This document shows positions 44,251 to 53,304 of a stretch of DNA of 64,000 nucleotides, one piece after another. The number at the start of each line of letters is the position of its first letter. Within the stretch, counting starts at the first letter, position 1. Below the pieces are notes generated by a model. It did not search any database. It saw only the letters and a program-made list of their open reading frames with translations, and was not told where the DNA came from. The position numbers and the translations under genes are program-made. Source of the stretch: Paracoccus aminovorans. Its GTDB lineage: Bacteria > Pseudomonadota > Alphaproteobacteria > Rhodobacterales > Rhodobacteraceae. The stretch lies in contig NZ_KQ955209.1 of NCBI RefSeq assembly GCF_001546115.1, positions 255,311 to 319,310 on the forward strand, written 5' to 3'.

Positions 44251-44316
44251 CCTTTCAGGCCGGTCTTGTGCGATCTATCCCTACCATCACGACAGGCTGG
44301 TTCGGGAGGCGCCGTT

Positions 44317-45042
44317 TTGCAGAAGACGACAGGCGAGACCTCGCGCGGCCGAACCGCGCGCGACCCGCATCACGGCCTGCCCTGGTTTCCCTATGCGCGC
44401 TGGGACAACCTGCTGCCCGACCTGCTGGACGGCCTGTCCCCGGAACGCCGCCGCGCCTTTTACGCCGAATGCACGCCGCGCGCCTATCCGCAGGGGGCCG
44501 AGATCCTGCGCCAGGGCGAAGAAGCCTATGCCGCCTATCTGATCGTCGAGGGCCGGGTCGAGGTGACCTTCGTCGACGTGAACGGCAATACCGTGCTCGC
44601 CCATGTCGCGGGCCCAGGCGAGGTGATGGGCGAGGTCGAGCTGTTCTCGGGCAAGACCTGCGCCGCGAGCTGCCGCGCGCTGCCGGACAGCAAGCTGCTG
44701 ATCTTCAACGAGGCGCTGCTGATGAAATATGTCTCGGCCCAGCGGCTGCTGAAGAATTTCGCCGCCATCCTGCATGGCCGGCTGGTGCGCGACAACCGGT
44801 TGCACGCCATCGCCCAGTTCTATCCGGCCGAGGCGCGCATCTGCCTGCACCTCTTGCGGCTCAGCAGCGACCGGGCCGTGATCCACATCAGCCAGTCGCA
44901 GATCGCGCTGCTCGCCGGCTGCACGCGCCAGACGGTGAACCGCACGCTGGCGCAGCTGCGCGACCAGCGCATCATCGAGATGGGGCGCGGCATGATCCGG
45001 GTGCTGGATCCGGGCCGGCTGACCCACAAGCAGCTGGTCTAG
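44317..45042 (+). CDS. Crp/Fnr-family transcriptional regulator
   Basis: A 241-residue regulator. The N-terminal cyclic-nucleotide-binding-like barrel reads AEILRQGEEAYAAYLIVEGRVEVTFVDVNGNTVLAHVAGPGEVMGEVELFSG (region), and the C-terminal winged helix has ISQSQIALLAGCTRQTVNRTLAQLRDQRIIEM (region), with a recognition helix TRQTVNRTL. There is no N-terminal cysteine cluster, so it is not an iron-sulfur FNR. The start TTG 44317 was chosen for the GGGAGGC site ten bases upstream. A terminator and nested hairpins lie in the leader and could control it. Signal unknown. Confidence 0.9.
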   Translation: MQKTTGETSRGRTARDPHHGLPWFPYARWDNLLPDLLDGLSPERRRAFYAECTPRAYPQGAEILRQGEEAYAAYLIVEGRVEVTFVDVNGNTVLAHVAGPGEVMGEVELFSGKTCAASCRALPDSKLLIFNEALLMKYVSAQRLLKNFAAILHGRLVRDNRLHAIAQFYPAEARICLHLLRLSSDRAVIHISQSQIALLAGCTRQTVNRTLAQLRDQRIIEMGRGMIRVLDPGRLTHKQLV

Positions 45043-45048
45043 GCGGCC

Positions 45049-45855
45049 TCAGCCCGGAAAGCCGTAATGCGCCAGCATCGCCGCCACGGCACGGTCGTTG
45101 CCGTCGCCCGCCAGGTTGCCGGCGCGCAGGTTCTGCGCCTGCGAGCCCGGCCATTCGATGATGCGATAGCGCCCGCCGATCTTTTCCGGCCGCGAGCCCC
45201 GCAGCCGGTGCATCCAGTACAGCCACACATCGTCGGCCGAGGGCGCCAGCCGCTGGAACAGTTCGGCATCGGTCACGTCGGGATGGAACACGCCCGGCGC
45301 ATAGAGCACGCCGCCGACCCCGGTCGGAAACACCAGCGGCCCGGCCTCGGGCGCGCCGATATTGCGCTGCCAGTCGCCATAGGGGGCCGGGCGGCCGTCC
45401 CGCAGCAGCACCCGATGCGCGCGGTGGCAGACCACCCCCGCCGCGGCCCGGGCGACCAGCCCCGCCAGCCAGTCGGCGCGGTAATGGACATCGTCGTCGG
45501 CGGTGACGACATAGGCCTCGGGCGCCTCGGCCAGGGTCGGCACGATCTTCTTGTAGCTGCGCCAGTTCGGGCAGACCCGCACCTCGACCCCCAGGGCGCG
45601 GACGCCGGGCGGCAGCCGGTCCTCGTCGCCCGCGTCCAGCCACAGGATGACCCGATCCGCCGCCACGCTTTGCGTCAGGATCGAGCGCAGCACCAGTTCC
45701 AGCGCCGCGAAACGCGCGGGATAGCTGGTCAGGCTGACCACCAGCGGCGCGTCCAGCCCGTGCGGCCGCGGAGCGATGCGCCGGGCCAGGATCTCGGCCT
45801 CGGCCGTCCTGATGCGCCGGGCCTGCTTCAGGCGCCGGAAGGCATCCGCGATCAT
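45049..45855 (-). CDS. glycosyltransferase-like protein with DDD motif
   Basis: A 268-residue protein that looks like a GT-A-fold glycosyltransferase: VVSLTSYPARFAALELVLRSIL, VILWLDAGDEDRLPPG and the metal-binding-type VVTADDDVHYRADWLAGL. It ends near LAHYGFPG. The start ATG 45853-45855 overlaps the stop of the next upstream gene (ATGA). With that partner it probably decorates a surface glycan, but no lipopolysaccharide cluster is present. Confidence 0.8.
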   Translation of the reverse strand: MIADAFRRLKQARRIRTAEAEILARRIAPRPHGLDAPLVVSLTSYPARFAALELVLRSILTQSVAADRVILWLDAGDEDRLPPGVRALGVEVRVCPNWRSYKKIVPTLAEAPEAYVVTADDDVHYRADWLAGLVARAAAGVVCHRAHRVLLRDGRPAPYGDWQRNIGAPEAGPLVFPTGVGGVLYAPGVFHPDVTDAELFQRLAPSADDVWLYWMHRLRGSRPEKIGGRYRIIEWPGSQAQNLRAGNLAGDGNDRAVAAMLAHYGFPG

Positions 45856-46631
45856 CCCTGCCAGGCCTTTCGCAGCCAGTCGATATTGCCGATGCGGCGA
45901 TACCATTTATGCCCGCGCCCGGCAAAGACGTCCTCCATCTTCGGCGCGCCGGCGAACAGCACGATCTTCGCCCCCGCGGGCAGCTTCGGATCCGACAGAT
46001 AGCTCAGCAGGTTGCGCGGCACGCAGTCGTTCTTGAAGCTGACGCACCAGCCCTGCGGCCAGTAATGCAGGTTGCCATGCGCCGCCAGCTGCGCGCTCTG
46101 GAACTGCTGGCTGATCTCGTAATTCGCGGTCGCCGCCCCCGGATCGGCCAGATAGGCGTCGAGGATATAGCCATGCGCCCCCACCTCATAGCGAAAGACC
46201 GAGGAATTGCCCACCGAATGCAGGAAGCGGTCGCGCGCCGGGTTCACCTTGCGCAGCGGCTTCGGCCGGAACAGGTCGTCGTCGCGAATGATGAAGAAAT
46301 CGCCCGGCAGATCGAAGAACGGCGCCAGATCGTCGACGACCACCAGGTCCAGGTCCAGAAACAGCGCCGTGGCACCGGCAAAGCCGCCCAAGTCGCGACG
46401 GAACAGCGCCAGCTTGCGCCAGCGCGTGTCGCCATGGCCGGGCGGCAGGCCCAGCTCCGGCAGGGGCAGCGCCTCGACGCCCGGGTCGATGCCCTGCGCA
46501 TCATCGGTGAAGCAGATGAAGCGATGCGGCCGCGCCAGGTGGCGGCGCACCTGCCGCGCCAGCCGGTTCACGTCCTCGGCCCCATAGAGGGTGCCCCATT
46601 TCATGGTCAGGATCAGGACGGGCTCGGTCAT
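45852..46631 (-). CDS. glycosyltransferase-like protein (GT8-type DxD)
   Basis: About 259 residues. The start LILTMKWGTLYGAEDVNRLARQV and the core ATALFLDLDLVVVDDLAPFF, with its D-x-D, fit GT8-like enzymes; later come NSSVFRYEVGAHGYILDAY and GHKWYRRIGNIDWLRKAW. An ATG 12 bases upstream (46641-46643) is an alternative start. It is translationally coupled to the next gene by ATGA. Donor and acceptor are unknown. Confidence 0.82.
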   Translation of the reverse strand: MTEPVLILTMKWGTLYGAEDVNRLARQVRRHLARPHRFICFTDDAQGIDPGVEALPLPELGLPPGHGDTRWRKLALFRRDLGGFAGATALFLDLDLVVVDDLAPFFDLPGDFFIIRDDDLFRPKPLRKVNPARDRFLHSVGNSSVFRYEVGAHGYILDAYLADPGAATANYEISQQFQSAQLAAHGNLHYWPQGWCVSFKNDCVPRNLLSYLSDPKLPAGAKIVLFAGAPKMEDVFAGRGHKWYRRIGNIDWLRKAWQG

Positions 46632-46691
46632 CGGCGCTCTCATGTTGCTGGCCCAGCGATAGGCGATGCCCCCGTTCCGGTCAACGCGCGG

Positions 46692-47348
46692 CTAGGCGGC
46701 TTCAAGCCCGACCTCGGCCGCGAGCCGCCGCAGCGCCGCGTCGCCGCCGGTCGCCAGATGCGTGGCGCCATGGTTGCGCGCCGCAATGGCCTGCCAGGCG
46801 GCCGCGCCGGTGACCGGCAGCACCACAGCCTCGCCCGCATCGGGACGCAGCACCACGCCCTCGCCCAGCTCCGCCACCACCCGGCCCGCGCCAAGGTCGC
46901 GGAACCGCGCCCGCAGCGCATTGGGCGTCAGCGCGCCGTCGCGTCCCGGCACCGGCGCCAGCCCCTTGACGCGCCCGCCCAGCCGCACCGGCCCCGCACC
47001 CCAGCGGTCGGTCACCGACATCATCGCCAGCACCGCCCCGTCCGGGCCGCAGAGCGCGATATCCTCGCCGGTCTCCAGGTCATGGGCGAAACCGTCCGAG
47101 ACCTCCAGCACCAGCGCCAGCGGCCAGAACGCCCCCGAGGCCAGCCGCCCCTCCGCCAGCACCGCCGCGTGATCCGCCTCGCCCAGATAGCCGCGCAGGG
47201 GCAGCATGGCGCCGTCCATCAGCAGGCCCAGATCGCGCATCTGCCCGGGCGTCAGCCGCCATTGCAACCGCCGGGTGGCCTCATTGCGCAAGCCCTCGGC
47301 GGCGGCCTCGGTGACGTAAAGCTCGGGCAGCGGGGCAAAGCCGCTCAC
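46692..47348 (-). CDS. ATP-sulfurylase-like protein lacking the catalytic core
   Basis: A 218-residue protein. The N-terminal 110 residues match the PUA-like domain of sulfate adenylyltransferase: [40 protein letters not shown] and LRLADG-like [22 protein letters not shown], then [11 protein letters not shown]. The central part [12 protein letters not shown]...[21 protein letters not shown] aligns with the lead into the active site, but the QTRNPLHRAH motif and the next 100 or so residues are absent. The end [16 protein letters not shown] recalls RKNHGCTHFIVG. So it is a shrunken relative that should not make APS. Start GTG 47346-47348 overlaps the trxB stop (GTGA). Confidence 0.78.
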   Translation of the reverse strand: MSGFAPLPELYVTEAAAEGLRNEATRRLQWRLTPGQMRDLGLLMDGAMLPLRGYLGEADHAAVLAEGRLASGAFWPLALVLEVSDGFAHDLETGEDIALCGPDGAVLAMMSVTDRWGAGPVRLGGRVKGLAPVPGRDGALTPNALRARFRDLGAGRVVAELGEGVVLRPDAGEAVVLPVTGAAAWQAIAARNHGATHLATGGDAALRRLAAEVGLEAA

Positions 47349-48355
47349 GCCGGGATCTCGGCCGCGTGCGGGTTCGGCGCGCCGGCCATGTCATGCTCGG
47401 CCAGCCAGCGCTCGGCATCCAGCGCCGCCATGCAGCCCATGCCGGCGCTGGTCACCGCCTGGCGATAGATGTGATCGGTCAGGTCGCCCGCCGCGAACAC
47501 GCCGGGGATCGAGGTCCGGGTCGTGCCCGGCTCGACCTTCACATAGCCGCCGTTGTGCAGCTCCAGCTGCGCCGCGACCAGCTCGGACGCCGGCGCATGG
47601 CCGATGGCGATGAAGACCCCGTCCGCCGGGATCACCTGCTCGGTCCCCAACGTGACATGACGCACCCGCACCCCGGTGACGCCCAGCGGCGCCTCGGTGC
47701 CTTCGACCTCGGCCAGCGCGTGGTCCCACAGGACCGAGACCTTGGGATGGCGGAACAGCCGCTCCTGCAGGATCTTCTCGGCCCGCAGGCTGTCGCGGCG
47801 ATGCACCAGCGTCACCTTGCTGGCGAAATTGGTCAGGAACAGCGCCTCTTCGACCGCGGTATTGCCGCCGCCGATCACCACCACCTCGCGGCCGCGATAG
47901 AAGAAGCCGTCGCAAGTGGCGCAGGCCGAGACGCCGAAGCCCTTGAACTTCTCCTCGCTCGGCAGGCCCAGCCAGCGCGCCTGGGCGCCGGTGGCCAGGA
48001 TCACGGCATCGGCGGTCAGGCGCGCGCCGGAATCCAGCGTCGCGACAAAGGGCCGCACCTGCAGGTCCAGCCTGGTCACCGTGTCGATGAAGATGCGCGA
48101 GCCCATGGCGCGGGCGTGGGCCTCCATCTTCACCATCAGGTCGGGGCCCTGGATCTCGGTCTCGCCGGGCCAGTTCTCGACCTCGGTGGTGATGGTCAGC
48201 TGGCCGCCGGGCTGCATGCCCTGGATCAGCACCGGGCTCAGCATGGCGCGCGCGGCATAGACGGCGGCGGTATATCCCGCCGGGCCCGAACCCACGATCA
48301 GCACCCGGGTATGGGCGGGCAGCACGGCATCGGGGCTTTCGGCGGCATGTGACAT
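47345..48355 (-). CDS. trxB: thioredoxin reductase
   Basis: A 336-residue FAD/NADPH disulfide reductase that keeps thioredoxin reduced. Seen are the FAD motif [20 protein letters not shown], the redox pair in [17 protein letters not shown], the NADPH motif [20 protein letters not shown] and the ending [34 protein letters not shown] (region). The start ATG is 48353-48355. Coupled to the sulfurylase-like gene, which suggests a shared role in sulfur or redox handling. Confidence 0.96.
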   Translation of the reverse strand: MSHAAESPDAVLPAHTRVLIVGSGPAGYTAAVYAARAMLSPVLIQGMQPGGQLTITTEVENWPGETEIQGPDLMVKMEAHARAMGSRIFIDTVTRLDLQVRPFVATLDSGARLTADAVILATGAQARWLGLPSEEKFKGFGVSACATCDGFFYRGREVVVIGGGNTAVEEALFLTNFASKVTLVHRRDSLRAEKILQERLFRHPKVSVLWDHALAEVEGTEAPLGVTGVRVRHVTLGTEQVIPADGVFIAIGHAPASELVAAQLELHNGGYVKVEPGTTRTSIPGVFAAGDLTDHIYRQAVTSAGMGCMAALDAERWLAEHDMAGAPNPHAAEIPA

Positions 48356-48518
48356 GGGATGTGGACCTTTCGCGTTGCGCCGCCTAGGTAATCACCCCCG
48401 CCGCCTCATGCAATCCGTCCCGGGGCGCAGGACGATGGCGGAAAGAATATTGCGCAAACCTGCCCATCGGGGTAGCTTCCCGCATGATTTTGGCCGGAAG
48501 ACGGCCCAAGAGGAAAAG

Positions 48519-49019
48519 ATGAGCGGCGCCAGACTTGACGAGATCGACCGAAAAATCCTGGCAGAGCTTCAGGGCGACGGTCGAATGACCAATGTCGAGC
48601 TGGCGCGGCGCGTGGGCATTTCGGCCCCGCCCTGCCTGCGCCGGGTCCGCGCGCTGGAGGAGATGGGCTATATCCGCGGCTATCACGCCGAGATCGACGC
48701 CCGCGAACTGGGCTTCGAGGTGCAGGTCTTTGCCATGGTCCGCCTGCAGAGCCAGTCCGAGCGCGACCTCTCGGCCTTCGAGGCCCTGGCCCGCGACTGG
48801 CCCCTGGTGCGCGAGTGCCACATGCTGAACGGCGAGATCGACTTCATCCTGAAATGCGTCTCGCCCGACCTGCCGAGCTTCCAGCGTTTCCTGACCGAAA
48901 GCCTGACCGCGGCGCCGAACGTGGCCTCGGTCAAGACCTCGCTGGTGATCCGCTGCGCCAAGGACGAGCCGGGCGTGCCCTTCACCGTGGTCGAGGAGCG
49001 CGCGGCGGCGGTGGGGTGA
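48519..49019 (+). CDS. Lrp/AsnC-family transcriptional regulator
   Basis: A 166-residue regulator. The N-terminal helix-turn-helix is DEIDRKILAELQGDGRMTNVELARRVGISAPPCLRRVRALEE (region), and the C-terminal RAM domain has GEIDFILKCVSPDLPSFQRFL. It is slightly long at the C-terminus (VIRCAKDEPGVPFTVVEE). ATG 48519 follows AGAGGAAAAG. Divergent from trxB, which may be a target. Confidence 0.93.
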   Translation: MSGARLDEIDRKILAELQGDGRMTNVELARRVGISAPPCLRRVRALEEMGYIRGYHAEIDARELGFEVQVFAMVRLQSQSERDLSAFEALARDWPLVRECHMLNGEIDFILKCVSPDLPSFQRFLTESLTAAPNVASVKTSLVIRCAKDEPGVPFTVVEERAAAVG

Positions 49020-49022
49020 GGG

Positions 49023-49835
49023 GTGCCCGAGGAGCCGCTCTTCCTTGCTCTTTGCTGGGAACTGGATTGTGCTGTCGGCGCCGACTATGCCGAAGCCAAC
49101 CGCGCCCTTGGTTTCCAGTTTTTCTGCCCGGTGCCGGACTGTCTCGCACCCGTTCACCCGCGCAGGGAAAAGAATGTCTGGTTCGTTGCCAATAAACGCC
49201 ATGTGCCGGGTTGCCCGAATGACAAGTCGGGCGACGGATCATCCCGGACCGGTGCTCGGCAGCATTACGACCGCGCGGAACCGCCAAGCCACACCCCGAA
49301 CCTGCTGGGGCCGATGCACAGGATCAATCGGGGCCGCCCGTCAGCCGAGCAATTGCGCCTGCTGGCAAGGCGAAATCTGGATGGATTCCCGATGTGTCCC
49401 GGAACGCTTGCCGAGGTGGTAAGAGCCTATACCGACATGCCGCCCCGTGACCGCCGGCAACACCCGCTGACGATCGAAAACCAAATCCTCGACTATCAGA
49501 CGGCATTTCAAACTGCGGCCTTGCACGAACCGGTTCAACTGGCAGATGCGATCCATCAGCCCACCATCCGTTTCTGCAATGCGAAGGTCAGGAAATACGG
49601 CAGGCTGTTCAGCATATGGACAAGAAAACACTTCACGCATGAGGGAGCCGTCAAGCCTCTCGTCTTCGCGATGCGCCCGGACGATCCCTCGGAGAGCCGG
49701 CTGGAACGTTTGACAGATCAGGAGGTCACCGTCTTCTGGCGGAAATTGCCTTTGCCCGCGATCAGGGAAAAGGGCTTCTGGTCCCCTGCCTTCCTGGACA
49801 CCACGTCAGGGATCGTATGGCATCACCGCGAATAG
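49023..49835 (+). CDS. unrecognised 270-residue protein with zinc-ribbon-like N-terminus
   Basis: The N-terminal third has a likely metal site: FQFFCPVPDCLAPVHPRR with two Cys and a His, then ANKRHVPGCPNDKS with another His and Cys, as in zinc-ribbon domains of some DNA- or nucleic-acid-associated proteins. The rest is without recognisable motifs, ending FLDTTSGIVWHHRE. The start GTG 49023 is three bases past the Lrp stop. Its codons are richer in A/T than those around it, and the 11-bp iteron array follows its end, both hints of accessory origin. No function proposed. Confidence 0.7.
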   Translation: MPEEPLFLALCWELDCAVGADYAEANRALGFQFFCPVPDCLAPVHPRREKNVWFVANKRHVPGCPNDKSGDGSSRTGARQHYDRAEPPSHTPNLLGPMHRINRGRPSAEQLRLLARRNLDGFPMCPGTLAEVVRAYTDMPPRDRRQHPLTIENQILDYQTAFQTAALHEPVQLADAIHQPTIRFCNAKVRKYGRLFSIWTRKHFTHEGAVKPLVFAMRPDDPSESRLERLTDQEVTVFWRKLPLPAIREKGFWSPAFLDTTSGIVWHHRE

Positions 49836-49853
49836 GCCGGGGACATACCCCCG

Positions 49854-49881
49854 GTGCACGCCCCGTGTACGCACGGTGTAC
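49854..49881. repeat. 11-bp iteron array, copy 2
   Basis: GTGCAC (49854), GTGTAC (49865) and GTGTAC (49876) lie at exactly 11-bp steps; each unit is GTGYACG plus four G/C-rich bases, then comes TGTCACA at 49885-49891. This is the same design as 22957-22995 in the opposite orientation. It lies in the gap between the orphan gene and pgeF, which run towards each other. Confidence 0.75.
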
Positions 49882-49956
49882 GGCTGTCACACCCGGTTTT
49901 CCAGCAAAACCAAACCTTTGACACGGGCGTTGCGCAAGCTGCGCACGCCCGTTGCG

Positions 49957-50721
49957 TCACAGCGCGATGACCGAGATCAGCCGCCCGTAATCCGCCTCGT
50001 TCTGATGCGTGCTGCGGCGATAGGAAAAGAACCGCTCGGGGTCGGCATAGGTGCAGTGCCGGGTCCATTCCGCCTCGACCCCGGCCTCGCGCAGCCGCAT
50101 CAGGCCAAAGCCCGGCAGGTCGAACATCGGCCGGCCGTTCGGGCCGCCGGCGAAGAAGCGCTGGTGGCCGGGATCCTCGGCCAGCACCTCGTCCATGAAC
50201 TCGGGGCCGACCTCATAGGCGCGCTGGCTGATCGTCGGGCCGATCACGGCGCGGATGCGGGTCGCGCCCAGGTCCTGCATTGCGGCGACGGCGGCCTCGA
50301 TCACCCCCGAAAGCGCGCCGCGCCAGCCGGCATGGACGGCGCCGATCACCCCCGCCTGCGGGTCGGCCAGCAGGATCGGCTGGCAATCGGCGGTCAGCAC
50401 CGCCAGCGCCACGCCGGGCTGATCGGTGACGATGCCATCGGCACGAATCCCCGAGAAATCAGCGGCTTCGTCTCCGGCGCGCAGCACCGCTACCTCGGCC
50501 GAATGCACCTGATGCACGGTCGCCAACCGCCCGGGCGCGACGCCCATGGCCTCGGCGACGCGGGCGCGGTTGATGGCCACGATCTCGGCCTGGTCGCTGG
50601 AGCCGAAGCCGCAGTTCAGCCCGGAAAACAGCCCCGAGGACGCGCCGCCGCGCCGGGTGAAGAAGCCGTGCCGCACCGTGTCGAGCAGCGGATGGGTCAG
50701 GATTTCCAGCGTGGTCTGCAT
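49957..50721 (-). CDS. pgeF: peptidoglycan-editing purine/polyphenol oxidoreductase-like protein (YfiH)
   Basis: A 254-residue laccase-domain protein. It has the three zinc ligands of the family in TVHQVHSAEVAV, AVLTADCQPILL and GAVHAGWRGAL. Members act in peptidoglycan editing and have been assigned copper or purine nucleoside activities. The ATG (50719-50721) touches the stop of the upstream methyltransferase gene by one base. Last gene of the unit lgt - methyltransferase - pgeF, which ties it to the envelope. Confidence 0.93.
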   Translation of the reverse strand: MQTTLEILTHPLLDTVRHGFFTRRGGASSGLFSGLNCGFGSSDQAEIVAINRARVAEAMGVAPGRLATVHQVHSAEVAVLRAGDEAADFSGIRADGIVTDQPGVALAVLTADCQPILLADPQAGVIGAVHAGWRGALSGVIEAAVAAMQDLGATRIRAVIGPTISQRAYEVGPEFMDEVLAEDPGHQRFFAGGPNGRPMFDLPGFGLMRLREAGVEAEWTRHCTYADPERFFSYRRSTHQNEADYGRLISVIAL

Positions 50722-51764
50722 CACTTGTCCAAGGGTTCGAAACCGGGCGGCACCGGCGCGCCGGGTTGCCAGAAGGCCAGCGCCTTGAACAGGTGACCCA
50801 TTTCCCCGGGCGCGGTCAAGCGATGAAGCGCGGCCGTGGCGCCGGCATCTCCGGCCGCCGCCAACCGCTCGGCCCGCGCGGCGATGCCCAGCCGCGACAG
50901 CCATTCGCCTTGCGTGACCATGCGCGAGGGACAAAGCCCCCCGGCGGCCGCCAGATCGGCCAAGCTGCGAAAATCGACATGCGCGGTCAGGTCGGCCTCG
51001 CCGGGATGGGCCAGCACCGGCTCGGGGCGGTGGCGGCGCAGGGCCTGGAAGGTGTCGCCCTGCCCGTCCCAATCGCCATAGTCGATGACCAGCGCCATAC
51101 CGCCATGCCGGGCGATGCGGGCGGCGATGGCGGCGACGACCGGCGCGGCCTCGGGGCAGGTTTCGCGGATCTGGCCTTCGGGCGCGGCGGGACCGGGCGC
51201 GGTGGGGCCGAGGCCTAGAGCCAGCGCGCCCGTGTCGTCCAGCGTGACCATGCGTTCCGCCCAGCCGTCGGACGTGCGCTGGAACTGCCGGATCGGCAGG
51301 GCGTCGAAGAACTCATTCGCGACCAGGAACAGCGGCATTTCAGGCAGTTGCGCGGCGTCATCCAGATGCGTGACCGCGCCCAGCCGCTCGCGCTGCACCT
51401 GGCGCAGATGGGCCGAGGCCTCGACCAGATGCACCTGCGCCGCCTCGGCCATGCCGGGCAGGATGCGGATGGCGCGCAGGATGTCGGCCATCAGCGTGCC
51501 GCGGCCCGGCCCGATCTCGGCCAGGGCAAAGGGCGCGGGGCGCCCCTGGTCCAGCCAGGCCTGCGCCAGCGCCAGCCCGATCATCTCGCCGAACATCTGG
51601 CTGATCTCGGGCGCGGTCGTGAAGTCGCCCCGCGCGCCGAACGGGTCGCGCGTCGCGTAATAGCCGTGCTGCGGATGCAGCAGGCACAGCCGCATGTAAT
51701 CGTCCAGCCGCATCGGCCCCGACAGCCGGATCTGCGCCGCGATCAGGCGCGCGAGCGGGGTCAT
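50721..51764 (-). CDS. SAM-dependent methyltransferase, MidA/NDUFAF7 family
   Basis: A 347-residue protein. Family marks: [44 protein letters not shown] (region near residues 24-67), the SAM site [18 protein letters not shown] and [17 protein letters not shown]. Eukaryotic NDUFAF7 methylates an arginine of complex I, so a similar protein arginine methylation is possible. The start overlaps the lgt stop (ATGA). Confidence 0.92.
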   Translation of the reverse strand: MTPLARLIAAQIRLSGPMRLDDYMRLCLLHPQHGYYATRDPFGARGDFTTAPEISQMFGEMIGLALAQAWLDQGRPAPFALAEIGPGRGTLMADILRAIRILPGMAEAAQVHLVEASAHLRQVQRERLGAVTHLDDAAQLPEMPLFLVANEFFDALPIRQFQRTSDGWAERMVTLDDTGALALGLGPTAPGPAAPEGQIRETCPEAAPVVAAIAARIARHGGMALVIDYGDWDGQGDTFQALRRHRPEPVLAHPGEADLTAHVDFRSLADLAAAGGLCPSRMVTQGEWLSRLGIAARAERLAAAGDAGATAALHRLTAPGEMGHLFKALAFWQPGAPVPPGFEPLDK

Positions 51765-52651
51765 GGCGCGGCTGCGGGCACCGTGGGGCGCATCCGCGCG
51801 CGCATCAGGAACGCCAGCCCGACCAGCACCATCGGCAGCGATAGCAGCTGTCCCATGGTCAGGCCCCAGACCGGCCCGCCCAGCACATGGCCCAGCGGAT
51901 TGTCGGGCGTGATGAATTGCGCGTCGGCCTGGCGGAAGAACTCGACCACGAAGCGCGACAGGCCATAGCCCATCAGGAAAACCCCCAGCGCCTGCCCGGG
52001 CCGGCGCAACCCGCCCAGGCGGACCAGCAGGAACAGCAGGGCTGCCAGCACCACGCCCTCGAGCCCGGCTTCGTAGAGCTGGCTCGGGTGGCGGGCGCAG
52101 AGGCCAGCCACGCCGGGGCAGGTCTGCGCCGCCTCGCCCGGGAAGACCACGCCCCAAGGCGCATCGGTCGGCCGGCCCCACAGTTCGGCATTGATGAAAT
52201 TCGCCACCCGGCCCAGGCCCAGCCCGATCGGCGTCGCCACCGCCAGCGCGTCGGCCAGCCGCAGCGCCGGGATGCCGTGGCGCCGGCAGAACCACCAAGA
52301 GGCCAGCACCACGCCCAGGAACCCGCCGTGAAAGGACATGCCGCCCTGCCACAGCAGCGGGATCTGCGCGGGGTTGGCCAGGTAATAGGCCGGCTCGTAG
52401 AACAGCACGAAGCCCAGCCGCCCGCCCAGCACCACGCCCAGGATCACCCAGGTCAGCAGCTCCTCGACCTGGCCCGGCCACATCGGCGCGCGGTCGCCCC
52501 AAAGCGCCGGCCGGCGCATCAGCGCCACCATGATCCGCCAGCCGACCAGCAGCCCCACCAGATAGGCCAGCGCATACCAGCGCAGCGAAAACTCCATGCC
52601 GAACAGGTGGATGGTGAAGATCTCGGGCGAGATCCAGGGAATGTCGGTCAT
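51761..52651 (-). CDS. lgt: prolipoprotein diacylglyceryl transferase
   Basis: A 296-residue inner-membrane enzyme that adds diacylglycerol to the lipobox cysteine. Conserved parts: [40 protein letters not shown] with the key His, and the Lgt signature [15 protein letters not shown]; a second late one is [12 protein letters not shown]. About seven helices. It would act on the lipoproteins encoded in this window (outer-membrane factor, GH25 lysozyme). First gene of its operon. Confidence 0.97.
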   Translation of the reverse strand: MTDIPWISPEIFTIHLFGMEFSLRWYALAYLVGLLVGWRIMVALMRRPALWGDRAPMWPGQVEELLTWVILGVVLGGRLGFVLFYEPAYYLANPAQIPLLWQGGMSFHGGFLGVVLASWWFCRRHGIPALRLADALAVATPIGLGLGRVANFINAELWGRPTDAPWGVVFPGEAAQTCPGVAGLCARHPSQLYEAGLEGVVLAALLFLLVRLGGLRRPGQALGVFLMGYGLSRFVVEFFRQADAQFITPDNPLGHVLGGPVWGLTMGQLLSLPMVLVGLAFLMRARMRPTVPAAAP

Positions 52652-52765
52652 AGGATCCTCATCTGGCGCCGGCGCAGGCTACGCGGGGGGCGGCGGGTGT
52701 CAACCGATTGAACAGCCGCGCCCCCGGGGCCATATAGGGGGCAACATGGAATCGAAAGGCCCGCC

Positions 52766-53008
52766 ATGACCGCCAACAACCGCTTCTTCGACGATCTCTC
52801 GAAATTGATGACCAATGCCATGGGCGTGGCCCAAGGCGCCAAGGACGAGGCGCAGACCGCCTTCAACGGCTGGATCGACCGCTGGCTGGCCGACCGCGAC
52901 TTCGTCACCCGCGAGGAATTCGAGGCGGTGCGCGAGATGGCGATCAAGGCCCGGGCCGAAAACGCCGAGCTGCGCGCCGAGATCGAGGCGCTGAAGGCTC
53001 AGGGCTGA
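52766..53008 (+). CDS. ubiK: ubiquinone biosynthesis accessory factor UbiK (BMFP domain)
   Basis: An 80-residue, coiled-coil protein: FFDDLSKLMTNAMGVAQGAKDEAQ and WLADRDFVTREEFEAVREMAIKARAENAELRAEIEAL as regions; the DFVTREEFE motif marks the BMFP/YqiC family. It helps aerobic ubiquinone synthesis. Divergent from lgt. Its stop overlaps the end of the DUF6476 gene by ten bases. Confidence 0.9.
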   Translation: MTANNRFFDDLSKLMTNAMGVAQGAKDEAQTAFNGWIDRWLADRDFVTREEFEAVREMAIKARAENAELRAEIEALKAQG

Positions 53009-53304
53009 AGCCGCTCGCGCAGCTTGCCCTGGCGGTCGTAAAGCAGCACCTCGCCGGCTTCGGTGACCACGACCAGCCAGTCGCGGGCGAAGGTCACGGC
53101 GGCGGGCTTGGCGCCGTGCGGCAGGGCGACGCTTTCCGGCAGGTCCGGCAGCGGCGCCTCGGAGAGCCGCAGCCACAGCAGCGCCGCGATCACCAGCACG
53201 CCGAGGCCCATCACCACCGCCAGCGAGGTCACCAGCAGGCGCAGCCAGCGCAGCATCGGCAGCGCTTCCTCTGGCCCCGCATCCGCCCTATCATCCCGCG
53301 CCAT
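52999..53304 (-). CDS. DUF6476 small membrane protein
   Basis: A 101-residue protein with one helix (RLLVTSLAVVMGLGVLVIAALLWLRL) and a C-terminal beta-like domain (FARDWLVVVTEAGEVLLYDRQGKL). Similar small proteins occur beside rluD in Rhodobacteraceae. The start ATG (53302-53304) overlaps the start of rluD-like gene on the other strand. Function unknown. Confidence 0.8.
   Translation of the reverse strand: MARDDRADAGPEEALPMLRWLRLLVTSLAVVMGLGVLVIAALLWLRLSEAPLPDLPESVALPHGAKPAAVTFARDWLVVVTEAGEVLLYDRQGKLRERLQP

Noticed and set aside
44317..45042. Oxygen-sensing FNR protein
   Set aside because: The N-terminus lacks the cysteine cluster needed for an iron-sulfur centre; only a general Crp/Fnr call is kept.
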